Below, one piece after another: positions 44,970 through 54,457 of a stretch of DNA of 64,000 nucleotides. The DNA comes from Firmicutes bacterium UBA6806. GTDB taxonomy: Bacteria; Bacillota; Clostridia; Peptostreptococcales; Acidaminobacteraceae. A program made the translations under genes and the position numbers. The notes under the pieces are model-generated. The model worked only from the letters and a program-made list of their open reading frames with translations, was not told where the DNA came from and did no database searches. Every line of letters starts with the position of its first letter. The first letter of the stretch is position 1. Location of the stretch: NCBI GenBank assembly GCA_002452745.1, contig DKFC01000029.1, forward strand, positions 19,488 to 83,487, written 5' to 3'.

Positions 44970-46007
44970 ATGTTTTTAAATCGTTATAAAAAAATGTTTA
45001 TTGGATTGTCACTTGCCACCCTCATCTTAAATGGCTGTGGTGATTTAAACGAATCTGTGAGCACCACACTTCCATCCACTGATATCGATGCATATCCAAT
45101 GGTCATCGAACACGCTTTTGGCCAGACAACTATTGTAGAAAAACCCGAACGAATCGCCGCCATTTCATGGGGGAATCAAGATGTGCCCCTTGCTTTGGGC
45201 GTTGCGCCAGTAGGGACTTCCATGGCAAATTATGGAGTTACTGATGACAGTGGCCTCCTTCCTTGGACAAGAGAAGCCTATGCTCATTTAGGCGTTGATT
45301 CTCCCGTTATTTTCGACGACGCAGCTGGCCTTGACTATGAGGCTATCAGCCTCTCTGAACCAGATGTTATTTTAGCGGCTTACTCTGGCATCACTAAAGA
45401 GGAGTACGATTTGTTGAGTTCAATTGCACCTGTTGTGGCCTATCCTGAAATGCCTTGGCAAACCTACTGGCGAGACCAAATTCGTCTTGATGCCAAGGGG
45501 ATGGGCATGACTAAAGAAGGAAATGACCTTGTGAAATCGCTGGAATCTTTAATCGCGGAGAAGGTTTCCGCCTATCCCGAACTCTCTGGAAAAAGGGCTG
45601 CGTTCTTTTGGTTTACACCTTCTGACTTAGGTAAATTTTATGTATATCTCCCAGCTGACCCACGTGCCGCATATCTCATCGACCTTGGAATGATATTTCC
45701 ACCGAGTGTCTTGGAACTGTCCGAAGACGAAACCTCTTTTGCCCTCGAACTGAGCGCTGAGAATGCCGATATTCTATCAGATGTGGATATCATCGTAACC
45801 TATGGATCAGATGAGTTGCTTTTGGAAATGCAAAATGATGCCCTCCTCGGATTAATCCCAGCAATTAAAAATGGAGCTGTCCTCATTATCCCTGCGGGAA
45901 CGCCTCTGGCTGCCTCTGGATCCCCGAGCCCACTCTCCATACCTTATACGATTGACAGTTATCTCGAGCTTCTCTCCAACGCTGCCATAAAAGCGGGCAA
46001 TCTATGA
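44970..46007 (+). CDS. Iron-siderophore ABC transporter, binding lipoprotein
   Basis: A 345-residue exported protein: signal with lipobox LILNGC (Cys about 23) and a class III binding fold with a long helix linker. Typical parts are the start of the mature domain (MVIEHAFGQTTIVEKPERIAAISWG), LGVAPVGTS, YEAISLSEPDVILAAYSG and the C-terminal DIIVTYGSDELL. It captures Fe3+-siderophore for the two FecCD-type permeases. First gene of a four-gene Fur-controlled operon, 36 bases after the -10. Confidence 0.92.
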   Translation: MFLNRYKKMFIGLSLATLILNGCGDLNESVSTTLPSTDIDAYPMVIEHAFGQTTIVEKPERIAAISWGNQDVPLALGVAPVGTSMANYGVTDDSGLLPWTREAYAHLGVDSPVIFDDAAGLDYEAISLSEPDVILAAYSGITKEEYDLLSSIAPVVAYPEMPWQTYWRDQIRLDAKGMGMTKEGNDLVKSLESLIAEKVSAYPELSGKRAAFFWFTPSDLGKFYVYLPADPRAAYLIDLGMIFPPSVLELSEDETSFALELSAENADILSDVDIIVTYGSDELLLEMQNDALLGLIPAIKNGAVLIIPAGTPLAASGSPSPLSIPYTIDSYLELLSNAAIKAGNL

Positions 46008-47002
46008 AACCGTTGAAATTTCAGGTTGCTCTTTTGATGGGACTTTTAGTTTTAATCACATGTGCTGGTGCCTCTCTTCTAATTGGCGCTAGATCCGTTC
46101 CCTTTGCCGACGCCATAAATGCCCTTCTAAGCGGTCACAGAGATACAGTCAATCAGATAGTCGTACACGAGAGAGTCCCTAGAATGGTTTTTGGAATTTT
46201 AGCTGGGATGTCCCTTGGCGTTTCAGGGGCTATTATGCAGGCCATTACTCGCAACCCAATTGCTGACCCCAGTATTCTAGGTGTCAATACAGGTGCTTCT
46301 CTAAGCGTGGTTATTGGAATTGCCTTTTTTTCAATTGGCTCAGCTGAAACTTATATTCTCTTTGCCATCTTTGGCGCAGCCGTAACATCTGTTATCGTCT
46401 ATGGGATTAGTTCAATTGGAAGTGGTGGCATCACACCTATAAAGCTGGCCTTGGCGGGAGCAGCTACCAGTGCCATGCTCTCATCTCTTGTAAGTGCCCT
46501 TCTTCTGCCGAGGACAGAGGTCATGAATCAATTTAGATTTTGGCAAGTGGGGAGCATAAGTGGCGCCACATGGGAAGGTATTCTAGCTTTGCTTCCCTTC
46601 TTATCACTGGGCCTTTTAGCGAGCTTTGTTTTGGCGCCCGCTCTGGATATTCTATCCCTTGGCGACGAACTGGCAACTGGTCTCGGTCTTAAAACCCAGT
46701 GGATTCGATTAATTGGTGCCTTTAGTGGCGTTCTCCTCTGCGGTGCTACAACTGCCCTCTCTGGGCCAATCGGGTTTGTGGGCCTCATGGTTCCCCATAT
46801 TGTCCGGTTGACAGTTGGATCAAGCCTCAAGAGAGTTCTTCCAATATCAGCACTTGCAGGGGCAATTCTCCTTTTAGCTGCTGATATTCTTGGCCGTGTA
46901 ATTGGCAGTCCTGGTGAACTGGAGGTTGGGATTGTCACAGCTTTCATCGGTGCCCCCATACTCATCCTCATTGCAAGAAAGGCGAAGGTGGCTTCACTAT
47001 GA
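46004..47002 (+). CDS. Iron-siderophore ABC permease (FecCD type), first
   Basis: A 332-residue membrane protein with about 9-10 helices and FecCD/BtuC motifs: RVPRMVFGILAGMSLGVSGAIMQAITRNPIADPSILGVN, GEELATGLGLKTQWIR-like coupling helix (here GDELATGLGLK) and PIGFVGLMVPHIVRLTVG. The ATG overlaps the stop of the binding protein gene by four bases. Forms a heterodimer with the following permease. Confidence 0.93.
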   Translation: MKPLKFQVALLMGLLVLITCAGASLLIGARSVPFADAINALLSGHRDTVNQIVVHERVPRMVFGILAGMSLGVSGAIMQAITRNPIADPSILGVNTGASLSVVIGIAFFSIGSAETYILFAIFGAAVTSVIVYGISSIGSGGITPIKLALAGAATSAMLSSLVSALLLPRTEVMNQFRFWQVGSISGATWEGILALLPFLSLGLLASFVLAPALDILSLGDELATGLGLKTQWIRLIGAFSGVLLCGATTALSGPIGFVGLMVPHIVRLTVGSSLKRVLPISALAGAILLLAADILGRVIGSPGELEVGIVTAFIGAPILILIARKAKVASL

Positions 47003-48024
47003 ATTCAAATGCAGTTCGAAAGAGTTTGACAAGACAGAGACAGCGCCTTGCTGTCACCATTGCCCTGCTGAGCCTCTCAGTTGTGGCTCTATGTCTCCTA
47101 GCCCTCATGGTTGGAACTAAATTTTACAGTCCTCAGACGGTCATACAAGTCCTGAGTGGCAAAACCATAAAGGGGGCTTCTTTTGCCGTTGGAACACTTA
47201 GACTCCCTCGAATGCTAGCAGGGCTTTTGGCTGGAGTCGCTTTTGGAATTGCTGGAAGTACCTTTCAGACCATTCTCAGAAACCCACTTGCAAGTCCTGA
47301 TATCATCGGCGTTACAGCGGGCTCAAGCACAGCTGCTGTCTTCTGCCTCTTAGTTCTCGGGCAGAGCCGATCAATGGCCTCCTTTGCAGCAGTCCTATTT
47401 GGTCTACTAATCTCCATGCTGATTTACTTTCTATCCAAAGGGGGACATTTTTCTGGTGGAAGATTGATTCTCATTGGGATTGGTATTCAGGCCATGCTCA
47501 ATTCTGTTATTCACTACATGCTCTTAAAGGCCAGCCAATATGATGTCCCAAGCGCCATGAGATGGCTATCTGGCAGCCTAAACACTATCCAGATGTCTCA
47601 GCTTCCTCTCCTAGTTGTTGCAGTGGTTTTATTTGGTACTGTTATTGTGGGACTCAGTCGAGTTCTGAGCATCTTAGAACTGGGGGAACACTCTGCAATT
47701 TCCCTTGGTGTTCGCACCGATTTGGTGAGGTTGTTACTCATTGGAAGTGCTGTCTGCCTTTTGGCCTTTGCCACTGCTGTAACAGGCCCTATTTCATTTG
47801 TAGCTTTTCTCTCTGGGCCTATTGCCAAGAGGCTTGTGGGGTCGGGACTGCCACACCTAATTCCTGCGGGATTAGTCGGTGCTGTTTTGGTACTGACAGC
47901 TGATTTTATCGGCCAATTTGCCCTCGGTCTCAAATTACCAGCAGGGGTCATTACTGGAATATTGGGAGCACCCTATTTGCTGACATTGCTCATTCGTATG
48001 AATCGTTCAGGAGGTACTGCATAA
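46999..48024 (+). CDS. Iron-siderophore ABC permease (FecCD type), second
   Basis: A 341-residue FecCD permease with RLPRMLAGLLAGVAFGIAGSTFQTILRNPLASPDIIGVTAG, LGEHSAISLGVRTDLVR (coupling helix) and GPISFVAFLSGPIAKRLVG. It overlaps the first permease gene by four bases. Both permeases keep the full-length set of helices. Confidence 0.93.
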   Translation: MNSNAVRKSLTRQRQRLAVTIALLSLSVVALCLLALMVGTKFYSPQTVIQVLSGKTIKGASFAVGTLRLPRMLAGLLAGVAFGIAGSTFQTILRNPLASPDIIGVTAGSSTAAVFCLLVLGQSRSMASFAAVLFGLLISMLIYFLSKGGHFSGGRLILIGIGIQAMLNSVIHYMLLKASQYDVPSAMRWLSGSLNTIQMSQLPLLVVAVVLFGTVIVGLSRVLSILELGEHSAISLGVRTDLVRLLLIGSAVCLLAFATAVTGPISFVAFLSGPIAKRLVGSGLPHLIPAGLVGAVLVLTADFIGQFALGLKLPAGVITGILGAPYLLTLLIRMNRSGGTA

Positions 48025-48025
48025 T

Positions 48026-48829
48026 ATGATGCATCAACATATACTAGAAACCAAACACATCATTTCAGGATATAATGGAAAGACGATTGTCAATGATGTT
48101 AACATATCTCTCCCCGATGGAAAAATCACTGTCATTATCGGTGCAAATGCCTGTGGCAAGTCAACGCTTCTTAAAACAGTGGCACGGCTGTTGAAGCCAC
48201 TTTCAGGTGAAATTCTACTGGAGGGTACAAAGATACATCAAATTCCGCCAAAGCAGTTGGCTCGCAAACTCGGACTCCTGCCTCAGTCACCCATCGTCCC
48301 TGAAGGCATCACTGTAGCCGACCTCGTCGCCCGTGGCAGATATCCATATCAAGGCCTCTTCAGAGGACTAAAATCAGACGATTACGATGCAGTGACAGAA
48401 GCCTTGAATCGCATGGGAATTGCAGATATAGCAGACTCAAGTGTAGATGAATTATCTGGTGGTCAGCGTCAACGCGTTTGGATTGCCATGACTCTTGCTC
48501 AAGAGACAGATATTTTGCTCTTAGATGAACCGACAACCTACTTGGACATCACTCATCAAATTGAAATACTTGACTTGTTGATGGATTTAAATCAAAGAAA
48601 AGGGACAACTATTGCGATGGTCTTGCATGACATAAACCTATCCGCCCGCTATGCTGACCATATCATCGCTATGAAAACTGGACGGGTAGTGGCTGAGGGA
48701 TCACCTGTAGAAGTCCTAAATGAATCCCTCATAAAAGAAGTTTTTGGTTTAGACTGCACCGTAATCTCAGATCCTGTGTCAAAGACACCCATGATTATTC
48801 CAATGGGAAGACATCACTGCAATCTATGA
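48026..48829 (+). CDS. Iron-siderophore ABC ATPase (FecE/FepC type)
   Basis: A 267-residue ATPase with Walker A GANACGKST (about residue 37-45), Q-loop LGLLPQSP, signature LSGGQRQR, Walker B DILLLDEPTTYLD and switch His in VLHDINLSARYADH. FepC-like length and ending. It energises the two permeases. Starts two bases after the second permease stop. No dedicated terminator was seen after it. Confidence 0.93.
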   Translation: MMHQHILETKHIISGYNGKTIVNDVNISLPDGKITVIIGANACGKSTLLKTVARLLKPLSGEILLEGTKIHQIPPKQLARKLGLLPQSPIVPEGITVADLVARGRYPYQGLFRGLKSDDYDAVTEALNRMGIADIADSSVDELSGGQRQRVWIAMTLAQETDILLLDEPTTYLDITHQIEILDLLMDLNQRKGTTIAMVLHDINLSARYADHIIAMKTGRVVAEGSPVEVLNESLIKEVFGLDCTVISDPVSKTPMIIPMGRHHCNL

Positions 48830-48870
48830 TTATCTTGTCACAAGCAGAGCAGTAATCTGAACGTTGCCTT

Positions 48871-48939
48871 TTATGATTCAATCGCATTTGTCGGTATATA
48901 GTCTCTTATCATTTCTTCGTTGCAAAAAGGGCACTTCAT
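48871..48939 (-). pseudogene. 22-codon stub resembling the start of a PF20097-type zinc-ribbon protein
   Basis: ATG 48939 follows GGGAGGC and opens MKCPFCNEEMIRDYIPTNAI, then stops at 48871. The CPFC pair and the order of residues match the N-terminus of short PF20097 zinc-ribbon proteins, which are normally about 70 residues or more. The rest is missing, so it is either decayed or a tiny remaining peptide. Confidence 0.4.
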
Positions 48940-49004
48940 GTTTGCCTCCCACAAGTTTATTTTATTTAAATTCAATATGAGCTGAGCCCTTTAAACTTAG
49001 GTTT

Positions 49005-50327
49005 TCACGCCGTCTGCGGTTTCAGCCAATTCGCCTTGAAATAATAAATCACAAAGCTAATGGAACTCAGACTCCAAGTGAGCGGATAGGCGAAAAAAAT
49101 CACTCTTATATCTGGTATGAGCTTAACGGTAATTGTAATATAAGTAATCCGGATAAGACACCAGCAAACGAGCATGACAATCATGGGAATTGTAGTTTTG
49201 CCTGCTCCTCTTAGAATACCCGCCATGCAGTGTGAAAGCGCCAGAAGGCAGTAGAAAAGCCCCTCTGTTTTTAGTTGAAGAACGCCATAGTGTATGACGT
49301 TTGGATTATCGTTAAAAAAGCCGATAAGTACTGGTGCGAACAACCACATGACGATACCTATAATCTCTGCAAGGGCAACGCCTGTGATGACGCCAAATTT
49401 CGCCCCTTGTTTGACACGGTCAAATTGTTTAGCACCGATGTTCTGCCCCACAAAAGTGGTGAGAGCCATGGTGAAACTGGTCACAGGGAGAAATGCAAAT
49501 CCCTCTATTTTGGCATAACTGCCGCATCCTGCCATGGCAACATCTCCAAAGCTGTTGATATTGGATTGAACGATGACGTTTGCAAAGGCAATCACAGAGT
49601 TTTGAACCCCTGTTGGAATGCCCAGTTTAAGGATTTTAATCAGTGTCGGCTTGTCTATGCCTATCTTGCTAAGGGTCACTCGATGAAGGCCTGTGGTATG
49701 CGTCAGGTTTATGAAGGCCAATACCCCACTGGTTAGCTGTGCAATAACTGTGGCAAGTGCAACCCCCGCAACGCCCATCTTGAGAACGATGACGAAGAAG
49801 AGATCTAAAATCACATTGACGATGGAGGCAATAATCAAATAGCGAAGCGGTCTTTTGCTGTCCCCCATCGCCTGAAAAATTCCCATACATGTATTGTACA
49901 TGACCATGCCAATGCCCCCGGCAAAGAAGAGTCTAAAGTAGAGCACCGATTTGGGAAACACTGTTTCGGGTGTTCCCATAAGTCTCAAAAGCACAGGTGA
50001 TAAAAACATGCCAATTGCCGTGACCAGTATCCCTGCAATGAATCCAAAGGCAATGGTGGTGTGAATTGCCGTTGAGAGCTTTTCGCTGTCCTTTTCCCCA
50101 TAATACTGAGAAATAATCACACTTGCTCCAACGAAAATCCCATTTATAAACCCTACAATCAAAAAAATAAGACTCCCTGACGAACTGACCGCCGCCAGCG
50201 CATTTGCACTGACGAAGTTCCCAACTACCCAGGAGTCCACGACATTGTACATCTGTTGAAAGAGGTTTCCCAAAAAAATCGGTAATGCAAATAAAATAAT
50301 TTTATTTGATATCTTGCCTTCTGTCAT
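49005..50327 (-). CDS. MATE-family efflux transporter
   Basis: A 440-residue membrane protein with 12 predicted helices in two halves. N-terminal LPIFLGNLFQQMYNVVDSWVVGNFVSANALAAVSSSG and the matching second-half FVGQNIGAKQFDRVKQGAKFG are typical of the NorM/DinF-like group. It exports cationic drugs or metabolites with Na+ or H+. Transcribed alone; a terminator hairpin lies upstream for the neighbouring operon. Confidence 0.9.
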   Translation of the reverse strand: MTEGKISNKIILFALPIFLGNLFQQMYNVVDSWVVGNFVSANALAAVSSSGSLIFLIVGFINGIFVGASVIISQYYGEKDSEKLSTAIHTTIAFGFIAGILVTAIGMFLSPVLLRLMGTPETVFPKSVLYFRLFFAGGIGMVMYNTCMGIFQAMGDSKRPLRYLIIASIVNVILDLFFVIVLKMGVAGVALATVIAQLTSGVLAFINLTHTTGLHRVTLSKIGIDKPTLIKILKLGIPTGVQNSVIAFANVIVQSNINSFGDVAMAGCGSYAKIEGFAFLPVTSFTMALTTFVGQNIGAKQFDRVKQGAKFGVITGVALAEIIGIVMWLFAPVLIGFFNDNPNVIHYGVLQLKTEGLFYCLLALSHCMAGILRGAGKTTIPMIVMLVCWCLIRITYITITVKLIPDIRVIFFAYPLTWSLSSISFVIYYFKANWLKPQTA

Positions 50328-50431
50328 ACTTCTTCGCCTCTCGAATTAATTTATTACCATAATCATATGCTTATTATTTCGAAATTTCAAGTCCCTATCC
50401 AATAAAATCACGCCTTAATTTTAAACGCTAA

Positions 50432-50458
50432 AAAACTGCTTTTTTAAAAAGCAGTTTT
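50432..50458 (-). terminator. Terminator of the nucleoside-type operon
   Basis: AAAACTGC (50432-50439) with GCAGTTTT (50451-50458), extended by an A/T stem, followed by TTTTTAGCG on the minus strand. It lies about 90 bases after the ADP-ribosylglycohydrolase stop, within a 222-base gap. Confidence 0.7.
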
Positions 50459-50549
50459 AAGGGAAAATTGAACTTTAAAAGTCTATTTAACATTTGAAAA
50501 TCTCTTATCAACTATTAGAAAACCCTTGTTTAAATTCTATTTTTAAATA

Positions 50550-51542
50550 TTACTTATGAGGCTGAATTAATTTTCTTGCAACGTCTTCAAAATCAATTTT
50601 GTTGGTCTTTCTGATTTTTTCAATCCACTCTGGCTTAATTTCATCCACACCGCTGTATGCACCGCAAATCGCTCCACAAATCGCTCCGTTTGTATCTGCA
50701 TCGTCGCCAATGTTGATAATGGTTATGAGCCCGTCTATAAATCTGCCCTCTGCGGCATAGAAAATACCGAGTGAAAGCGGCACGGATTCATACGATTTCA
50801 TACTTGCCCCAATATGTTGGTAGAGTAAATATGCAATTTCTTCAAGTGATTTCTCCCTGTTCTCATCCACAATGCGCTTTGCAAGGCTTATTCGCTTGGA
50901 GATATAAGGTGCTGGGGCTTCATACCCTTCCTGTTCTGCCACTTCCGCCGCTCTACTTGACTGGATCATAATTTCAGCGGGCGTGTATCCACCCTCCACA
51001 CCAAGCGCCACTGAAACCGAAACCGCCGCCGCAGAAGCAAGTCCAGCCCGACTTCCATGCGAGGGCCTAGCCGATGCCACTGCATCCTTTATAGCCTTTT
51101 CGATATCGCCGTGATTAAAGATGCCAATTGGCGCAACACGCATGGCTGCTCCATTGGTATCACCATGTTTTCCCTTTTCCAGATAGTCACGCCCCTCGAC
51201 AATTGCCGTCAAAAAATTACGTGTACTGGGACCGATAACTGTGCTGTTTAACATGTCGTTCTCCACACACCATCTCTTCATCTTTTCAATAAAGGCCGTT
51301 TCGTCAAACCCGCCGCACTCAAGCAGAACATCAGAGATAATCATGGTCTCCTCTGTGTCATCTGTAATCTCTCCTGCCGCCAGATTGCCATGATATAACT
51401 GCTCTGACTTCTCCGGTTCGAGAAATGAATCTATCTTTCCATATACTTTTTTAATCTGTTCAGGTGACATAAATGATGCCGGCATCCCCATTGCATCTCC
51501 AATTGCACCACCATATAAACAGCCTAACGCTCTATTTATCAT
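50550..51542 (-). CDS. ADP-ribosylglycohydrolase-family N-glycosidase
   Basis: A 330-residue protein of the DraG/ADPRH fold. Metal ligands are visible in GEITDDTEETM (about residue 58) and in INIGDDADTNGAICGAICGAY (about 280), which bind two Mg2+ or Mn2+; GAIGDAMGMPASFMSP at the N-terminus is also typical. Family members remove ADP-ribose from proteins or cleave N-glycosides. Being last in an operon with a nucleoside-type ABC transporter and overlapping the PfkB gene by 11 bases, it more likely splits an imported nucleoside-like glycoside, as proposed for the YegU-YegV pair. Length matches E. coli YegU. Confidence 0.85.
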   Translation of the reverse strand: MINRALGCLYGGAIGDAMGMPASFMSPEQIKKVYGKIDSFLEPEKSEQLYHGNLAAGEITDDTEETMIISDVLLECGGFDETAFIEKMKRWCVENDMLNSTVIGPSTRNFLTAIVEGRDYLEKGKHGDTNGAAMRVAPIGIFNHGDIEKAIKDAVASARPSHGSRAGLASAAAVSVSVALGVEGGYTPAEIMIQSSRAAEVAEQEGYEAPAPYISKRISLAKRIVDENREKSLEEIAYLLYQHIGASMKSYESVPLSLGIFYAAEGRFIDGLITIINIGDDADTNGAICGAICGAYSGVDEIKPEWIEKIRKTNKIDFEDVARKLIQPHK

Positions 51543-52461
51543 ATTTTACACTTCCTATCTCTATAATCTTCTCAATGTCTTCTATCCCAAATATACCATG
51601 GGGTTCTTTAAACGTCGTGGTGATTGCACCGCAAGCCATTCCAACCTTAACAGACTCTTGGAGGGTCATCCCTTCGCTGAGTCCATAGAGGAGGCCTGCC
51701 GCAAAGCTGTCTCCTGCACCTGTTGTATCTACAACCTTGGCTTGGTAAGGCTGCATGTGCTGAACATGACCGTCCACCGTGATTGATAGTTCATTTCCAC
51801 CATCCTTGCAGATGAGACAGCATCCTCTTTTTATAAAGTCTTCCAGTGGCGCTCCCAACTTTTGAGCCATCATTTCCGCCTCATGCTGGTTGGGGGTGAT
51901 GATATCTGCAAGTTCAAGCAGTGCTTTTAGCACATCAAGTTCTATTTCACCCGCCACAGCGCTTGGATCGAATAAAATCTTAGTGCCCCTTCCAGAAAGG
52001 TGATTTAGGAGAGCCACATTGTTCGAAGGCATTTTCGTCCTAACCATAAAATAACCCGTTACATAGACACTGTGAAAGGGCAGCTCTAAAAACGCCTCCG
52101 ATGTTTCAATCGAAATCTCTCTGCCCAGTTTTTCATGTGTAAAAAACGTCCGTTCTCCAGACTTATCCACAATCACTAAACAATAATCAGTTGGTGCCTC
52201 CACAGATTTTATAAACTGCGTGTCCATGCCCTTCTGTTTCAGATAGTCAATGATTTGTGCCCCTTCTGCATCTGTCCCCACTTTTGAGTACAAATAAGGT
52301 TCACAACCTAGATTTTTAAGTGTTGCCGCTACGTTTAGTGAACATCCACCTGGAATTTTAAACGCCTCACTGATAAATGTATCTGTTCCACATCTGGGAT
52401 AATCACTGACCATGTAGTATTGGTCAATGATAACCCCACCTAAAATTAGCACCTTGCTCAT
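51532..52461 (-). CDS. PfkB-family sugar/nucleoside kinase
   Basis: A 309-residue kinase with the N-terminal Gly-rich GGVIIDQYYMVSDYPRCGTDTFI, the GGCSLNVAATLKNLG segment, and the PfkB signature VVDTTGAGDSFAAGLLYG with catalytic Asp near residue 252. It phosphorylates the sugar released from, or a nucleoside taken up by, the co-encoded transporter. Its start shares one base with the permease stop upstream. Specific substrate not readable; ribokinase- and inosine/guanosine-type relatives exist. Confidence 0.87.
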   Translation of the reverse strand: MSKVLILGGVIIDQYYMVSDYPRCGTDTFISEAFKIPGGCSLNVAATLKNLGCEPYLYSKVGTDAEGAQIIDYLKQKGMDTQFIKSVEAPTDYCLVIVDKSGERTFFTHEKLGREISIETSEAFLELPFHSVYVTGYFMVRTKMPSNNVALLNHLSGRGTKILFDPSAVAGEIELDVLKALLELADIITPNQHEAEMMAQKLGAPLEDFIKRGCCLICKDGGNELSITVDGHVQHMQPYQAKVVDTTGAGDSFAAGLLYGLSEGMTLQESVKVGMACGAITTTFKEPHGIFGIEDIEKIIEIGSVKYDK

Positions 52462-53375
52462 TAGACACCTACCCTTTTTTCACTTTGCTTCTTCTTGATA
52501 TAAGAATAGACAGAAGTGGCTATAATCGTTATCAAATAAGGCATCAAATTAATCAGTTGTGACGGAAAGTTAAAGAGTTGCAAGTTCTTGGCAAGTGCGT
52601 CTGCCGCACCAAAAACAAGTGCTGAAACCAAAACACCTACTGGGGTTCCCCTCCCCATGGACTCCGCCGCCATGCCTATAAACCCTCGGCCTGCAACCAT
52701 ATCTCGTGAAAAAGCTGAGACATATCCCATTGAAAGGTACACACCACCAAGACCAGCCAGCGCCCCTGCAATAATCAGCGTGATGATTTTATATTTATTG
52801 ATGTTTAACCCCACGGACGTTGCGGCATCTTCACTCTCACCAATCGTCCGAATTCTCAACCCCACTCTGCTTCTATAGAGCAGAACAATCAGCAGCGGCA
52901 CTGTGATGAAGCTCACGTAAGTCAACAAGTTTTGCTGTGACAATATCGCCCCTAAAAAGGGGATATTTTCAATTATCGGCAGTCTCAAATCGGGTATAAC
53001 TGGATTTGCCAGCGTTTGGGTAGAGCCCTTTTGATTGGTGAGCACGTACATTAAAAAGACAGTAAAGCCCACCGAAAAAGTGTTGATTGCAACACCACCA
53101 AGGATATCGTTGCTCTTTAGTTTAATTGTAATAACGCCATATACAAGTGCTAAGAAAGCCCCTGAAATCATCCCAGAGAGAATTCCTATAAACCACGAGT
53201 TGCTGTAATAACTTCCCAAGACGCCGATTAAAGCTGCAAACAGCATGATGCCCTCTGTTGCAATTGCATCGACACCGCCTTTAAAAAACACCAGACAGGC
53301 AAGACCAGAAAATAAAATGGGGGTTGTCACTGCAATCACTGTATACCAGAATTCTGTGGATATCAGTATGTTCAT
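52461..53375 (-). CDS. Nucleoside-type ABC permease (YufQ/NupQ-like)
   Basis: A 304-residue membrane protein with about 8-9 helices. LIFSGLACLVFFKGGVDAIATEGIMLFAALIG near residue 18 and GESEDAATSVGLNINKYKI, then GLGGVYLSMGYVSAFSRDMVAGRGFIGMAAESMGRGTP are the branched-chain-type permease motifs of BMP-linked systems. Pairs with the YufP-like permease, overlapping it by four bases. Confidence 0.88.
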   Translation of the reverse strand: MNILISTEFWYTVIAVTTPILFSGLACLVFFKGGVDAIATEGIMLFAALIGVLGSYYSNSWFIGILSGMISGAFLALVYGVITIKLKSNDILGGVAINTFSVGFTVFLMYVLTNQKGSTQTLANPVIPDLRLPIIENIPFLGAILSQQNLLTYVSFITVPLLIVLLYRSRVGLRIRTIGESEDAATSVGLNINKYKIITLIIAGALAGLGGVYLSMGYVSAFSRDMVAGRGFIGMAAESMGRGTPVGVLVSALVFGAADALAKNLQLFNFPSQLINLMPYLITIIATSVYSYIKKKQSEKRVGV

Positions 53376-54457
53376 AATGAGCTCCCTCCCTGTTTGCTAA
53401 GTGTCTCCTGAGAAATAACTTTTTTCTTATAGTTGGCCAATATCACTTCCGAACTGATTAAGACAATGACAATGGCTTGTATAATAGATATGATTTCATA
53501 TGGAATATCTGTGTTTCTGGACATAATGCTTGCGCCAGTCCGCAAGTAACCGAAGAAAAGAGCTGCAATTGGCACATAGAGCGGATTTCTTCTGGCTATA
53601 ATCGCCACCAAAATCCCGTCCCAGCCATAGTTGGTGAGACCTGTGTACTGAAACCGTGTGTACATGCCAAACAACTGCATGGATGCACCCAGTCCAGTGA
53701 AGACGCCACCTAAAAATTGAGAAATAATGACCACTTTGGAAATACTAATCCCTGAATACCTTGCCATCTCACGGTTTTCACCTATAAGAGTCATCTTGAA
53801 TCCAAAGGATGTTTTATTGAGAATCACCCACAGGCCCAAAGAGGCGATAATGCCCACAATCAAGCCCAAGTGTACATTTGTTCCCGGAATCAATTTGGGA
53901 AGCTGCATGCCCTCTGCAAACTTATACGAATACGTTGAGTTCATTTCCGGGTCGTAAAAATAAGTGGTTATGATGTACAGTCCCAAGAACAGTAAAACAT
54001 AGTTGAACATCAGTGATGTCACCAGCTCGTTGGCATCTGTCTTCTCCTTTAGAATCCCCGGGATAACTGTTGATATACCACCAACAATCATGGCAACAAC
54101 TGTTGCTAGTATGAGGTTCACAACTGGGCTAAAATCAAATACAAGAGCTGAAGCCACCGCTGCAACACTGGCGATAAAAAAGCCGCCCTCCATGGAGAGG
54201 TTAAATAGCCCTGACCTAAACAGTATGATGACTGCAAGTCCTGTAAACATTATGGGAATCGCTGCTTCTATGACATTTCCAACCCGTCTTACTGACTCTA
54301 GGGGGCCAAATATGAAGTCCTTTAAAGCCTCAAACGGCATATCGCTAATCAGTAAAATAATTGCCAAGACAACCGCTAGAGAAATGGCAATGGAAAGGAG
54401 AATTCGAAACAGCTCATATTTTTGTAGTCCTGAAATTTTCTTAAACATTTCACTCAC
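53372..54457 (-). CDS. Nucleoside-type ABC permease (YufP/NupP-like)
   Basis: A 361-residue membrane protein with about 9-10 helices. Typical pieces are AAIPIMFTGLAVIILFRSGLFNLSMEGGFFIA, EKTDANELVTSLMFNYVLLFLG and FTGLGASMQLFGMYTRFQYTGLTNYGWDGILVAIIARRNP, found in BMP-associated permeases. It overlaps the ATPase gene by eight bases and the next permease by four. Confidence 0.9.
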   Translation of the reverse strand: MSEMFKKISGLQKYELFRILLSIAISLAVVLAIILLISDMPFEALKDFIFGPLESVRRVGNVIEAAIPIMFTGLAVIILFRSGLFNLSMEGGFFIASVAAVASALVFDFSPVVNLILATVVAMIVGGISTVIPGILKEKTDANELVTSLMFNYVLLFLGLYIITTYFYDPEMNSTYSYKFAEGMQLPKLIPGTNVHLGLIVGIIASLGLWVILNKTSFGFKMTLIGENREMARYSGISISKVVIISQFLGGVFTGLGASMQLFGMYTRFQYTGLTNYGWDGILVAIIARRNPLYVPIAALFFGYLRTGASIMSRNTDIPYEIISIIQAIVIVLISSEVILANYKKKVISQETLSKQGGSSL

